Shown: positions 1 through 6,342 of the stretch, piece by piece
Layout of the letters: each line of letters opens with the position of its first letter
Numbering within the stretch: the first letter of the stretch is position 1
Source of the DNA: DATHBP01 sp035296085
GTDB lineage: Bacteria; Actinomycetota; Actinomycetes; Propionibacteriales; Nocardioidaceae
Assembly: GCA_035296085.1 (NCBI GenBank)
Contig: DATHBP010000047.1
Coordinates: forward strand, 1 to 7,973
DNA length: 7,973 bases
Reading direction: 5' to 3'
The notes under the pieces: model-generated
Database searches by the model: none
What the model saw: the letters and a program-made list of their open reading frames with translations, nothing else
What the model was told of the DNA's origin: nothing
Translations under genes and position numbers: made by a program

Positions 1-722
1 CACCGGGGCCGGTGGCCGGCTGGAGGGGCCCGAGTGGGCGTCGGCGGAGTCGGCGCCGCTGTCAGCCGGCTGCCCGCTGGTGGCGCGGCCGAGCAGCCGG
101 TCGACCATCAGGTCCACCCGGCGCTGCTCGATGCTGCGCGGATCATCAGCGCCCAAGTCGTGGGCCATCCGGGTCAGCTCGAGGTCGATCGCGGTCAAGT
201 CCAACGCCTTGGTCATCGCCCACAGGGCGCCCATGCCGTCCAGGTCCAGCTGCACACCCACCCGCCGCTGCCCAACCGCCCGCGCATGCCGGGCAGCGCT
301 CTGCTCCGGCTCCAGCCGGGCCACCCTGCGCGCCAACCAGGCCGACAACTGCGGAGACGTCTTCGCGACCGCCTGCTCCGCCGCCTCGGTGTCGACTCGG
401 CGAGCGTGTCCGGGTCGGTTAACCGCTCCGCCGCCTCCACGATCCGCGACGCCGTGTAGCCGTCCATCTCGCCGGCCCGCCACGCCGCCCACGTCGCCGG
501 CAAGCTGGTCAGCATCGTCGCGGCGAGCCGGACCTGGTTGAGCACCCGACCCCGACCGCAGCGCAAAGCAACCGCGATCTCATCGGTCGCGAACTCACCG
601 GCCAGGGTTCCGTCCCGCGCACCAGCCACGAACGCCGCCATCGCCGCAGCCAGTGCTGCCTGAGTCGACGCGATGATGCGCTGCATTTCGCGCATCCGCT
701 CGAGCATTTCCTGGTCGTCCAT
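1..722 (-). pseudogene. DUF222 / 13E12-repeat family protein, frameshifted and truncated by the window edge
   Basis: The first frame, read from the ATG at 722, has a DUF222-type N-terminal half: helical residues, an EIAVALRCGRGRVLNQ segment, then LPATWAAWRAGEMDGYTASRIVEAAERL. Near 394-398 this frame becomes arginine/serine-rich and unlike the family. The neighbouring frame takes over at once with DTEAAEQAVAKTSPQLSAWL and then VGVQLDLDGMGALWAM, a DUF222 hallmark, and stays open to base 1. One missing base (for example GAGGTCGAC becoming GAGTCGAC) explains the switch. Family members usually end in an HNH nuclease domain, which would lie left of the window. Their function is poorly defined; some mycobacterial copies (REP13E12) are repeated and serve as phage attachment sites. 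An in-frame GTG at 818 is an alternative start; neither start has a good Shine-Dalgarno sequence. A sequencing error instead of a true pseudogene is possible. Confidence 0.8.
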
Positions 723-965
723 AACCACGACGCTAGAGACCACCACCGACAATTCGAGCCGCTCCAACCGCCTTGTCCACAAATCCAGTTGCAGCAATTT
801 CGTGCTGCCGCTCACCACTCGAGATGACGTGGATCAGCGGCCGCCGACGCTGCGGCGACGGGGGCCGTAACCGGCGCCCCGCTGCCCCCCGCGATGACTT
901 CTGCGTCGCGGGGCCGTCCTATCCTGCGTGATCCCAACCGCGTGCCGATCGAAAGGACACCGACG
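723..965. other. Divergent intergenic region
   Basis: This stretch separates the minus-strand DUF222 remnant from the plus-strand DHFR-like gene and should contain both promoters. The part from about 740 to 810 is visibly richer in A and T than the rest of the window. I could not identify a convincing -35/-10 pair for either gene. TTGTCCACA at 773-781 matches the actinobacterial DnaA-box consensus, but it is a single copy. Confidence 0.5.
952..957 (+). promoter_or_regulatory. Ribosome binding site of the DHFR-like gene
   Basis: AAAGGA lies 8 nt before the ATG at 966. It supports that start over the in-frame ATG at 894, whose extra residues (SRGRPILRDPNRVP) do not resemble the family. A weak TATCCT at 920-925 could be a -10 element, but I find no matching -35 box. 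Confidence 0.6.
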
Positions 966-1577
966 ATGAGAAGGCTGGTTGTAAGTACGTTCTTGACCCT
1001 CGACGGAGTCATGCAAGCTCCTGGCGGGCCGGGCGAGGACGACGAGGGCGGCTTCTCCTACGGCGGCTGGTCAGTGAACTACTGGGACGATCAGATGGGT
1101 CAGGTCATGGGCGACGCGATGAGCGTCCCGTTCGACCTCGTCCTCGGCCGCAAGACCTACGACATCTTCGCCGCACACTGGCCGCACGCCAGCGAGGAGG
1201 ACGGCGCCAAGCCACTGAACGACGCGACCAAGTACGTCGCATCGCGCAGCCGTCCCGCGCTGGAGTGGAGCAACTCGGTTCTGATCGAGGGGGACACCGC
1301 TCAAGGCGTCGCGGCGCTCAAAGCGCAAGACGGGCCCGAGCTGCAGGTGCACGGCAGCGGTGACCTGCTCCAAACGTTGCTGCGCCACGATCTCATCGAC
1401 GTATACCGACTGTGGACGTTCCCCCTCGTGATCGGGTCGGGCAAACGCCTGTTCTCCGACGGCGCCGTCCCGGCAGGTCTCAAGCTGATCGACAGCGTCG
1501 TCTCCACTACCGGTGTCGTGATGGCTACCTATGAGCCGGCGGGCGAGATCGTGACGGGGTCGTTCGCCCTGGAGTGA
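966..1577 (+). CDS. Dihydrofolate reductase family protein (RibD C-terminal domain)
   Basis: This 203-residue protein has the DHFR-like fold of the RibD C-terminal domain and is usually annotated as a dihydrofolate reductase family protein. It starts with the typical strand RRLVVSTFLTLDGVMQAPGG. Next come the nucleotide-binding-type segment LVLGRKTYDIFAAHWP at about residue 60, KYVASRSRP near 92, and LQVHGSGDLLQTLLRHDLID followed by FPLVIGSGKRLF in the C-terminal half. Length and motif order are complete. The fold suggests an NADPH-dependent reductase, but stand-alone members have mostly unknown substrates. Nothing indicates folate or riboflavin synthesis, since no partner genes are nearby. 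It is transcribed away from the DUF222 remnant and towards ccsB, so it is probably monocistronic. Family assignment is firm; the reaction is not known. Confidence 0.93.
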   Translation: MRRLVVSTFLTLDGVMQAPGGPGEDDEGGFSYGGWSVNYWDDQMGQVMGDAMSVPFDLVLGRKTYDIFAAHWPHASEEDGAKPLNDATKYVASRSRPALEWSNSVLIEGDTAQGVAALKAQDGPELQVHGSGDLLQTLLRHDLIDVYRLWTFPLVIGSGKRLFSDGAVPAGLKLIDSVVSTTGVVMATYEPAGEIVTGSFALE

Positions 1578-1623
1578 CTCGGTTCGCCGACCCGTGGTGC
1601 CCCCGGCAGCGGCCAACATCGCA

Positions 1624-1698
1624 GGGCAGTTGCCCACTTCGCGGGTCGGATACGCCGGGTGACGTGGGCAGCTACCTACACAACCGGGTAGTTGCCCC
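1624..1698. repeat. Three copies of a GGGCARCTRCC motif in the convergent intergenic region
   Basis: The motif appears as GGGCAACTGCCC on the minus strand (1635-1624), GGGCAGCTACC on the plus strand (1666-1676) and GGGCAACTACC on the minus strand (1697-1687). The first copy is itself a short palindrome (GGGCA/TGCCC), and the second and third form the stem of hairpin 1. Nothing else in the region looks coding. Confidence 0.55.
1666..1697 (+). terminator. Hairpin 1 of a tandem pair, probable terminator of the DHFR-like gene
   Basis: GGGCAGCTACC (1666-1676) can pair with GGTAGTTGCCC (1687-1697) over 11 bp around a 10-nt loop. The one non-Watson-Crick position is a G-U pair in plus-strand RNA but an A-C mismatch in minus-strand RNA, so the fold suits transcripts from the DHFR-like gene better. 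It starts 89 nt after that gene's stop codon. There is no T tract, which is common in high-GC actinomycetes. Confidence 0.5.
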
Positions 1699-1700
1699 GT

Positions 1701-1729
1701 GCGCGCCGCGGTGGCCACACGCGGTGCGC
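1701..1729 (+). terminator. Hairpin 2 of a tandem pair, probable terminator
   Basis: GCGCGCCGCG (1701-1710) pairs with CGCGGTGCGC (1720-1729) over 10 bp around a 9-nt loop. The only irregularity is again G-U in plus-strand RNA and A-C in minus-strand RNA. It lies 3 nt after hairpin 1 and 7 nt beyond the ccsB stop codon. It could also terminate the minus-strand operon, though with a weaker fold. No T tract follows on either side. Confidence 0.5.
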
Positions 1730-1736
1730 CAGGCCA

Positions 1737-2708
1737 CTACAGCCCGGAGTAGGAGTGGAGCCCTGACCCGAACAGATTGATCCCGACGAAGTTGAACAGG
1801 AACGTCGTGAACCCTGCCAGTGCGATCCAGGCCGCCGCGCGGCCTCGCCAGCCGGCGGTCGCCCGGGCGTGCAGGTAGGCCGCATAGACCACCCAGGTGA
1901 TGAACGCCCAGACCTCCTTGGGGTCCCAGCCCCAGTAGCGGCCCCAGGCGTACTGCGCCCAGATCGCCCCGCACAGCACGGCGAACGTCCAGATCGGGAA
2001 CGCGAAGGCGTGCACCCGGTAGGCGACCCGGTCGATACCGGCCGCCTCCGGCAACCGGGCGAGGTAGCCACGCGTCGGCACACCGGTCGCGGCCCGGGCT
2101 TCGGCGCGCGACTTGACGAGGTAGAGCACGGACGCCGCCGCGCCGACCGTGAAGCCCCCACCCGCGAGGGCTGCCGCCGCAACATGGATGACGAGCCAGT
2201 ACGAGTGCAGCGCCGGGATGAGCGGCCCGGCCGGAACGTAGAGGGTGAGGACCGCCGCCCCGAGCACGACGACGACGAACCCGGTGACGAGCAGACCGAG
2301 CCAGCGCAGCCGGTAGGTACGGAGGAGCACGAGGTACGCCGCCATCACCGCGAGCGCGCCGGTGATGGCGAACTCGTACATGTTGCCCCACGGCACCCGC
2401 CCGGCAGCCAGCGCCCGGCAGAGCACGCCGACCGCTGCGACCACCAGCCCGAGCACGCTCAGCCCGACACCGACCCGCCCGAACAGCTCCGTCCGGTCCG
2501 GCGTGGGTGGCACGCCCACCGGGGCGACCGGGGCGACCGGACCGGCCCCGACGAGCACCGATTCTTGCTGGGGCGTACGGGCCGGTGCGGCGGTCACGTC
2601 GCGGGCAGAGGCCCACTCGGCCACGTGGGCCAGGAACGCCAGGGCATAGACCACCGTGGCCGAGTAGATGGCCAGGTTGCTCAGCTGCGCCAGACTCGCG
2701 GCGTTCAC
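1737..2708 (-). CDS. ccsB: Cytochrome c biogenesis protein CcsB (CcsA/CcmC-type haem handling and ligation subunit, System II)
   Basis: This 323-residue polytopic membrane protein is the haem-handling half of the System II cytochrome c synthase; with ResB it exports haem and attaches it to CXXCH motifs outside the membrane. The tryptophan-rich WWD signature WGRYWGWDPKEVW is intact at residues 255-267. Histidines sit at the places expected for haem ligands: H175 (SYWLVIHV), H280 (AAYLHAR) and H318 (GSGLHSY). WGNMYEF (107-113) is the conserved stretch seen in CcsA-type proteins. Residues about 36-72 form a hydrophilic, proline-rich linker between the first and second membrane segments, containing a tandem APV repeat encoded by two copies of GGGGCGACC on the plus strand (2521-2538). 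The start is a GTG overlapping the resB stop by 4 nt (GTGA). It is the last gene of the operon. Naming varies: the mycobacterial orthologue is often called ccsA. Confidence 0.96.
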   Translation of the reverse strand: MNAASLAQLSNLAIYSATVVYALAFLAHVAEWASARDVTAAPARTPQQESVLVGAGPVAPVAPVGVPPTPDRTELFGRVGVGLSVLGLVVAAVGVLCRALAAGRVPWGNMYEFAITGALAVMAAYLVLLRTYRLRWLGLLVTGFVVVVLGAAVLTLYVPAGPLIPALHSYWLVIHVAAAALAGGGFTVGAAASVLYLVKSRAEARAATGVPTRGYLARLPEAAGIDRVAYRVHAFAFPIWTFAVLCGAIWAQYAWGRYWGWDPKEVWAFITWVVYAAYLHARATAGWRGRAAAWIALAGFTTFLFNFVGINLFGSGLHSYSGL

Positions 2709-4318
2709 CGCTGCTCCTCCTTGGTGGACCTCGCGTCGGGCCCGGCCGTCACCCCGGCCAGTAAGGCGTCCATGTCGCGCGCCAGGTCGCCTCCTGCCGC
2801 ACGGTCGAGCCCGGCGACCTCGATCACCGTACGCCCGCCGTCGGCGCCGGCTCGCACCCAGGTTCGCCGCGGCCGGATGAACAACGAGGCGAGCAGGCCC
2901 ACGATGGCAAGCAGCACACCGCTCAGCGGCACGATCTTCGCAGGAGAGCGGCTGACCTGCAGCTTGACCCAGGGGTCGAGGCCCCGGAACGTGATGGACC
3001 CGGCTCCGTTCGGCAACGTCTTGCTCTGCCCAGGACTCAGCAGCATCCGAAACGGCTCTCCGTCGGGTTGGCGGAACCGGACCAGCTCGTCTCGGTCGAG
3101 CTCGTAGACCGACTGCGGCTGCCCGCTGTCGAGACCCAGATCACCGCGGTAGGCGAGCAGCACCAGCGCGGGGTTGACGGCGTCGGGGAAGACCGAGATC
3201 GGCCCGGCCTGGCGGTCGAAGACGAGCGTCGGCAGGAAGTAGCCCTCGAAGGCGAGCTGCGAAGGCGCGGCGTCGGGCGCCTTCACGACACCGTAGGAGG
3301 TGAACGACGAGTCCTGCGGCAAGAACGTCACCGGCCCGGAGAACACGACCCGCCCGCGGCCGTCTCGTACCGAGACGACCGGAGCGTATCCGTGGCCGAT
3401 GAGGAACACCGACGTGCCGTCGATCTGCAAGGGGTGGTTGACGCGTAGGTCATAGCGCCGCTCCGGCGCCCCCGGCTCGGTGGTGTAGGTGACGTCGGCG
3501 TTGAACGACAGCGGCGACCCGCGCTGCGGCCCGCTCGGCTGGTAGCGGACGGAGAAGTCCTGGACGCGAAGTGAGAAGGGGTCGAGGGTCGCGGGGTCGA
3601 AGCGCACGCCTGGCTGGAACTCGTCGTACTGGGTCAGGGTGTTGGCGAACCCCTGGCCGGCGACGACGATGACCCCGCCGGTGAAGCCGAACAGCGCGCC
3701 GACCGCGACCCCGACCAGCACTACGAGCAGCGAGAGGTGGAAGACCAGGTTGCCCGCCTCCCGGAGGAACCCTCGCTCTGCGGCGACGACGTGACGGCCG
3801 CGCTCGTCGACGTAGCGGTCGACCCGAAAGCGCTGGCCTCGGAGCAGGGCGACCGCCGTGTCGGCCACGTCCGCAGGATCGGCGTCGGTGTGCCCGTGCC
3901 GATGCTCGGGCAGCCGGTCGAGGTTGCGCGGAGCGTGCGGTGGGCGGGCCCGCAGCGCGCGCCAGTAGACCTTGCTGCGCGGCACGATGCAGCCGACCAG
4001 CGAGACCATCAAGAGCAGGTAGATGGCGCTGAACCACGGCGAGGAGTAGACGTTGAACAAGCCCAGCCGGTCGTATATGCCAGCCAGCGCCGGGTTGTTG
4101 TCGCGGAGCGTGGCGACGGCCAGCGGGCTCACCCGGGTCTGCGGGATCACGGAGCCGGGTACGGCGGCGAGGGCCAGGAGGAACAACAAGACCAGGGCCG
4201 TACGCATCGATGTCAGCTGGCGCCAGGCCCAGCGGCTGAGCTCCCGTGGCGACAGCGCCGGCGGGGTGTACGCGGGCGGCGTCGGAGTGGTACTGCCGGG
4301 AGGTGCGGAGACGGCCAT
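2705..4318 (-). CDS. resB: Cytochrome c biogenesis protein ResB (Ccs1), System II
   Basis: ResB is the partner of CcsB in the membrane complex that delivers haem to apocytochrome c. From the ATG at 4318 the protein has 537 residues. A proline-rich cytoplasmic N-terminus (1-25) is followed by membrane segments at about 40-60, 95-113, 189-212 and 463-481. The loop between the third and fourth segments is the large extracytoplasmic ResB domain, with the conserved-looking stretch GTSVFLIGHGYAP at 301-313. H194 in the third segment (NLVFHLSLLVV) matches the family's membrane histidine thought to ligate haem. The C-terminal tail RRTWVRAGADGGRTVIEVAGL is typical of actinobacterial members. The start lies 5 nt after the ccdA stop, with no clear Shine-Dalgarno sequence, so translation is probably coupled. 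The frame stays open upstream to about 5137, but that sequence is arginine-rich noise overlapping ccdA. Confidence 0.96.
   Translation of the reverse strand: MAVSAPPGSTTPTPPAYTPPALSPRELSRWAWRQLTSMRTALVLLFLLALAAVPGSVIPQTRVSPLAVATLRDNNPALAGIYDRLGLFNVYSSPWFSAIYLLLMVSLVGCIVPRSKVYWRALRARPPHAPRNLDRLPEHRHGHTDADPADVADTAVALLRGQRFRVDRYVDERGRHVVAAERGFLREAGNLVFHLSLLVVLVGVAVGALFGFTGGVIVVAGQGFANTLTQYDEFQPGVRFDPATLDPFSLRVQDFSVRYQPSGPQRGSPLSFNADVTYTTEPGAPERRYDLRVNHPLQIDGTSVFLIGHGYAPVVSVRDGRGRVVFSGPVTFLPQDSSFTSYGVVKAPDAAPSQLAFEGYFLPTLVFDRQAGPISVFPDAVNPALVLLAYRGDLGLDSGQPQSVYELDRDELVRFRQPDGEPFRMLLSPGQSKTLPNGAGSITFRGLDPWVKLQVSRSPAKIVPLSGVLLAIVGLLASLFIRPRRTWVRAGADGGRTVIEVAGLDRAAGGDLARDMDALLAGVTAGPDARSTKEEQR
2714..2722 (-). 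promoter_or_regulatory. Strong ribosome binding site of ccsB
   Basis: AAGGAGGAG, inside the last codons of resB, ends 5 nt before the GTG start of ccsB. It is the strongest Shine-Dalgarno sequence I found at a gene junction in this operon. It supports the GTG start and suggests independent initiation on ccsB in addition to coupling. Confidence 0.8.
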
Positions 4319-4323
4319 CGCGC

Positions 4324-5103
4324 TCAGATGACCGGGACGAAGCCGCTGATGGCGCCGCGCATCCCGGCGACCAGGGCGTCCCACGCGCCGGTGAGCAGCA
4401 AGACGCCGAGAACGACGAGGAACAGTCCGCCGAAGCGGGTCACCCAGATCTGGTGGCGCCGCAGGACGCCGACCGCACCGACGAACCGGCGGAACGCCAG
4501 ACCGGCGAGGATGAACGGCACGCCGAGCCCGAGGCTGTAGGCGCCCGCGAGCACGGCTCCGCGCTGCGCGCTGGCCTCGGTCGTGGCGAGCGACAGCACC
4601 GCACCGAGGGTCGGCCCGATGCACGGCGTCCAGCCCAGCCCGAACAGAACCCCCAACAAGGGCGCGGCAGCGACGCCCACGGCCGGCACCCGGTGCACGC
4701 GGGCGTCTCGTTGCAGGAACGGCACCACCCCGAGGAACGCGAGCCCGAGCACGATGGTCACCGCGCCCAGGATCTGGGTGAGCAGCTGCCCGTGCTCGAA
4801 GAACAGGTCCCCCAACGCGCCGAACACCGCTCCGCTGGAGACGAAGACGAGGGTGAACCCGAGGACGAAGAGCAGCGTGCCGGCGAGCATGCGGCCGCGG
4901 TGGTCGCCAGGCTTCGAGGCTTCGAGGTCGACGCCGCTCAGCCCGGTGACGTAGGACAGGTAGCCCGGCAGCAGCGGAACGACGCACGGCGAGAAGAAGG
5001 ACACTGTCCCTGCGGCCAGGGCGACCGGTAGCGCGAGCAGCAAGGAGCCGTCCATGGCAGTCGTGGCGAACCAGTTGCCCACCGACAGCGCCGCAACGCT
5101 CAT
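4324..5103 (-). CDS. ccdA: Cytochrome c biogenesis protein CcdA (transmembrane thiol-disulfide electron carrier)
   Basis: CcdA passes electrons from cytoplasmic thioredoxin across the membrane to extracytoplasmic thioredoxin-like proteins. The 259-residue protein has about six hydrophobic segments. Its two redox cysteines sit in the diagnostic motifs: C40 in SFFSPCVVPLLPGYLSYVTG and C161 in GLGWTPCIGPTLGAVL. The N-terminal extension of about 16 residues before MDGSLLLALP may or may not be translated: the ATG at 5103 overlaps the preceding stop in an ATGA junction, while a second ATG lies at 5055. Neither has a good Shine-Dalgarno sequence; I prefer 5103 because the 4-nt overlap pattern recurs in this operon. 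Its likely direct partner is the WCPPC lipoprotein encoded just upstream, which would reduce apocytochrome c cysteines before haem ligation by ResB and CcsB. Confidence 0.95.
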   Translation of the reverse strand: MSVAALSVGNWFATTAMDGSLLLALPVALAAGTVSFFSPCVVPLLPGYLSYVTGLSGVDLEASKPGDHRGRMLAGTLLFVLGFTLVFVSSGAVFGALGDLFFEHGQLLTQILGAVTIVLGLAFLGVVPFLQRDARVHRVPAVGVAAAPLLGVLFGLGWTPCIGPTLGAVLSLATTEASAQRGAVLAGAYSLGLGVPFILAGLAFRRFVGAVGVLRRHQIWVTRFGGLFLVVLGVLLLTGAWDALVAGMRGAISGFVPVI

Positions 5104-5681
5104 GGGCCGGCAACCACGTCGCGAACGAGCCCGACAAGGGTCGACTCCGTCACCGGACCCAGTACGCGGGCGGCCACCTCGCCGTCGGCGTCGATGACCA
5201 GCGTGCTGGGGATCGCGTTCGGCGGAAGCGTGCCGCGGAAGCCGAGCAGCGTGCTGCCGCTCTGGTCGCTGATGCTCGGGTAGGGGATGCCCGCCGCGGC
5301 GGTGAACGCGCGGGCGGTGGCCACGTTGTCGCGGACGTCGATGCCCAGGAACGCCACACCGTCGCCGTTCAAGCGGCGGGCCGCTGCCGCGAGCTCCGGC
5401 GCCTCAGCTCGGCACGGCGGGCACCAGGAGCCCCAGACGTTGAGCACGACGACGCGGCCCGCAAAGTCGCCGAGGGAAAGTCGCTCGCCGTCCAGGCCCG
5501 TGCCTGCCACGACCGGTGCGGGCCGGCGGTCCGCGGGGGCGAGGATGCTCACGGCGCCGGTGCCGGACACGAAGCCCTGCGTGCCGGTCGTGGACCCGGC
5601 GGCGGCGCAGCCGCCGAGGAGCAGCGTCAGTCCGGCCCAGGCGACCCCGATCCGGCCGACGACTCGGCGGCGACCGGGCAT
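5100..5681 (-). CDS. Thioredoxin-like lipoprotein, TlpA/ResA/CcsX type, for cytochrome c maturation
   Basis: This 193-residue exported thioredoxin-fold protein probably reduces the CXXCH disulfide of apocytochrome c. An arginine-rich n-region (RRR at 4-6) and hydrophobic core lead to a lipobox LGGC with the lipidated cysteine at C25, so it should be anchored on the outer face of the membrane. A low-complexity linker runs to about 45. The redox site W86-CPPC (C87, C90) sits in VLNVWGSWCPPCRAEAPEL, and the cis-proline P158 lies in NAIPSTLVID, as expected of the TlpA/ResA family. Besides the lipobox cysteine these are the only cysteines. The ATG is 1 nt after the phosphatase stop, and the stop overlaps ccdA by 4 nt, placing it directly with its expected electron donor. 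Whether the specific name resA or ccsX applies is uncertain. Confidence 0.94.
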   Translation of the reverse strand: MPGRRRVVGRIGVAWAGLTLLLGGCAAAGSTTGTQGFVSGTGAVSILAPADRRPAPVVAGTGLDGERLSLGDFAGRVVVLNVWGSWCPPCRAEAPELAAAARRLNGDGVAFLGIDVRDNVATARAFTAAAGIPYPSISDQSGSTLLGFRGTLPPNAIPSTLVIDADGEVAARVLGPVTESTLVGLVRDVVAGP

Positions 5682-5682
5682 G

Positions 5683-6342
5683 TCAGGCCCCGGCGGAGAA
5701 CGTCGCCGTCCGGTCCTGGACTGGCAGCAGGTCGGCGGCGGGCTCGGAGTAGGCCACGGAGACGATTCGGTCGCCGGTGTAGGTGAACGAAGTGAGGCTG
5801 GCCAGCGTGCACTGCCGTTTGCGCGGGTCGTGCATCATGCGACGGCCCTCGACGTGTGAGCGGACGATCCAGATGGGCAGCTGGTGGGAGACGACGAGCG
5901 TTTCGTGACCACGTGCGCGCTCCGCCGCGTCGGTCATTGCCGCGAGCATCCGGGCCACGATGACGCGGTAGGGCTCACCCCAGGACGGGCGGGCGGGGTT
6001 GCGCAGGTGCCACCACGACCCGGGCCGGCGCAGCGCGCCGTCACCGGGACCGAACCGCTGGCCCTGGAAGACGTTGCCCGCCTCGATCACCCTCGGTTCG
6101 GGGACGATCTCGAGCCCGAGCCGGCGCGCGGCCGGCTGCGCGGTTTCCTGCGCCCGCTCAAGGGGGGAGGCGACCACGCGGGTGATGTCACGGTCGGCGA
6201 CCGACTCTGCCACGCGCTCGGCCATCTGTCTGCCGAGGTCGGAGAGGTGGAATCCGGGCAGCTGGCCGTAGAGGATGCCGGTCGGGTTGTAGACCTCCCC
6301 ATGGCGCAGCAGGTGTACGACGGTCTGCTCGTCCGCGTTCAT
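5683..6342 (-). CDS. Histidine phosphatase family protein (phosphoglycerate-mutase-like)
   Basis: This 219-residue cytosolic protein belongs to histidine phosphatase branch 1. The phosphorylated-histidine motif is LLRHGE (R13, H14, G15, E16). Other core residues are R63 in ASPLERAQETA, the likely acid E87 in VIEAGNVFQG, and the second histidine H153 in LVVSHQLPIW. The core therefore looks complete and the enzyme is probably active. Residues about 95-125, with WWHLRNPARPSWGEPY, form the variable substrate-covering region and do not tell me the substrate. Family members include phosphoglycerate mutases, alpha-ribazole phosphatases and many broad phosphatases, so 'phosphoglycerate mutase' should not be taken literally. 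Its ATG overlaps the hemL stop (ATGA), with AGGGGA 4 nt upstream as a ribosome binding site. A homologue occupies the same position in mycobacteria (Rv0525), which hints at a conserved link to haem or cytochrome c biogenesis that is not established. Confidence 0.92.
   Translation of the reverse strand: MNADEQTVVHLLRHGEVYNPTGILYGQLPGFHLSDLGRQMAERVAESVADRDITRVVASPLERAQETAQPAARRLGLEIVPEPRVIEAGNVFQGQRFGPGDGALRRPGSWWHLRNPARPSWGEPYRVIVARMLAAMTDAAERARGHETLVVSHQLPIWIVRSHVEGRRMMHDPRKRQCTLASLTSFTYTGDRIVSVAYSEPAADLLPVQDRTATFSAGA

Noticed and set aside
773..781. TTGTCCACA, a match to the actinobacterial DnaA-box consensus
   Set aside because: It is a single copy with no cluster of boxes, no AT-rich unwinding region and no dnaA or dnaN nearby, so it gives no support for an origin.
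894..965. Possible N-terminal extension of the DHFR-like protein from the ATG at 894
   Set aside because: The added residues do not resemble the family, and AAAGGA sits at the right distance before the ATG at 966.
1071..1718. 215-codon minus-strand open frame opposite the DHFR-like gene
   Set aside because: No family-like motifs; it runs through the hairpin region and is antisense to a clear RibD C-terminal domain gene.
1711..1737. GTGGCC/GGCCAC inverted repeat at the end of ccsB
   Set aside because: Only 6 bp, and it competes with the stronger 10-bp hairpin at 1701-1729 and overlaps the last base of the ccsB stop.
1869..3107. 412-codon open frame on the plus strand opposite ccsB and the end of resB
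   Set aside because: Low-complexity, charge-rich antisense shadow of two well-supported membrane proteins.
4319..5137. Upstream extension of the resB frame through ccdA, which could suggest an 810-residue fusion
   Set aside because: The extension is arginine- and alanine-rich, lacks ResB features and overlaps ccdA, whose motifs are intact. The ATG at 4318 fits the operon spacing.
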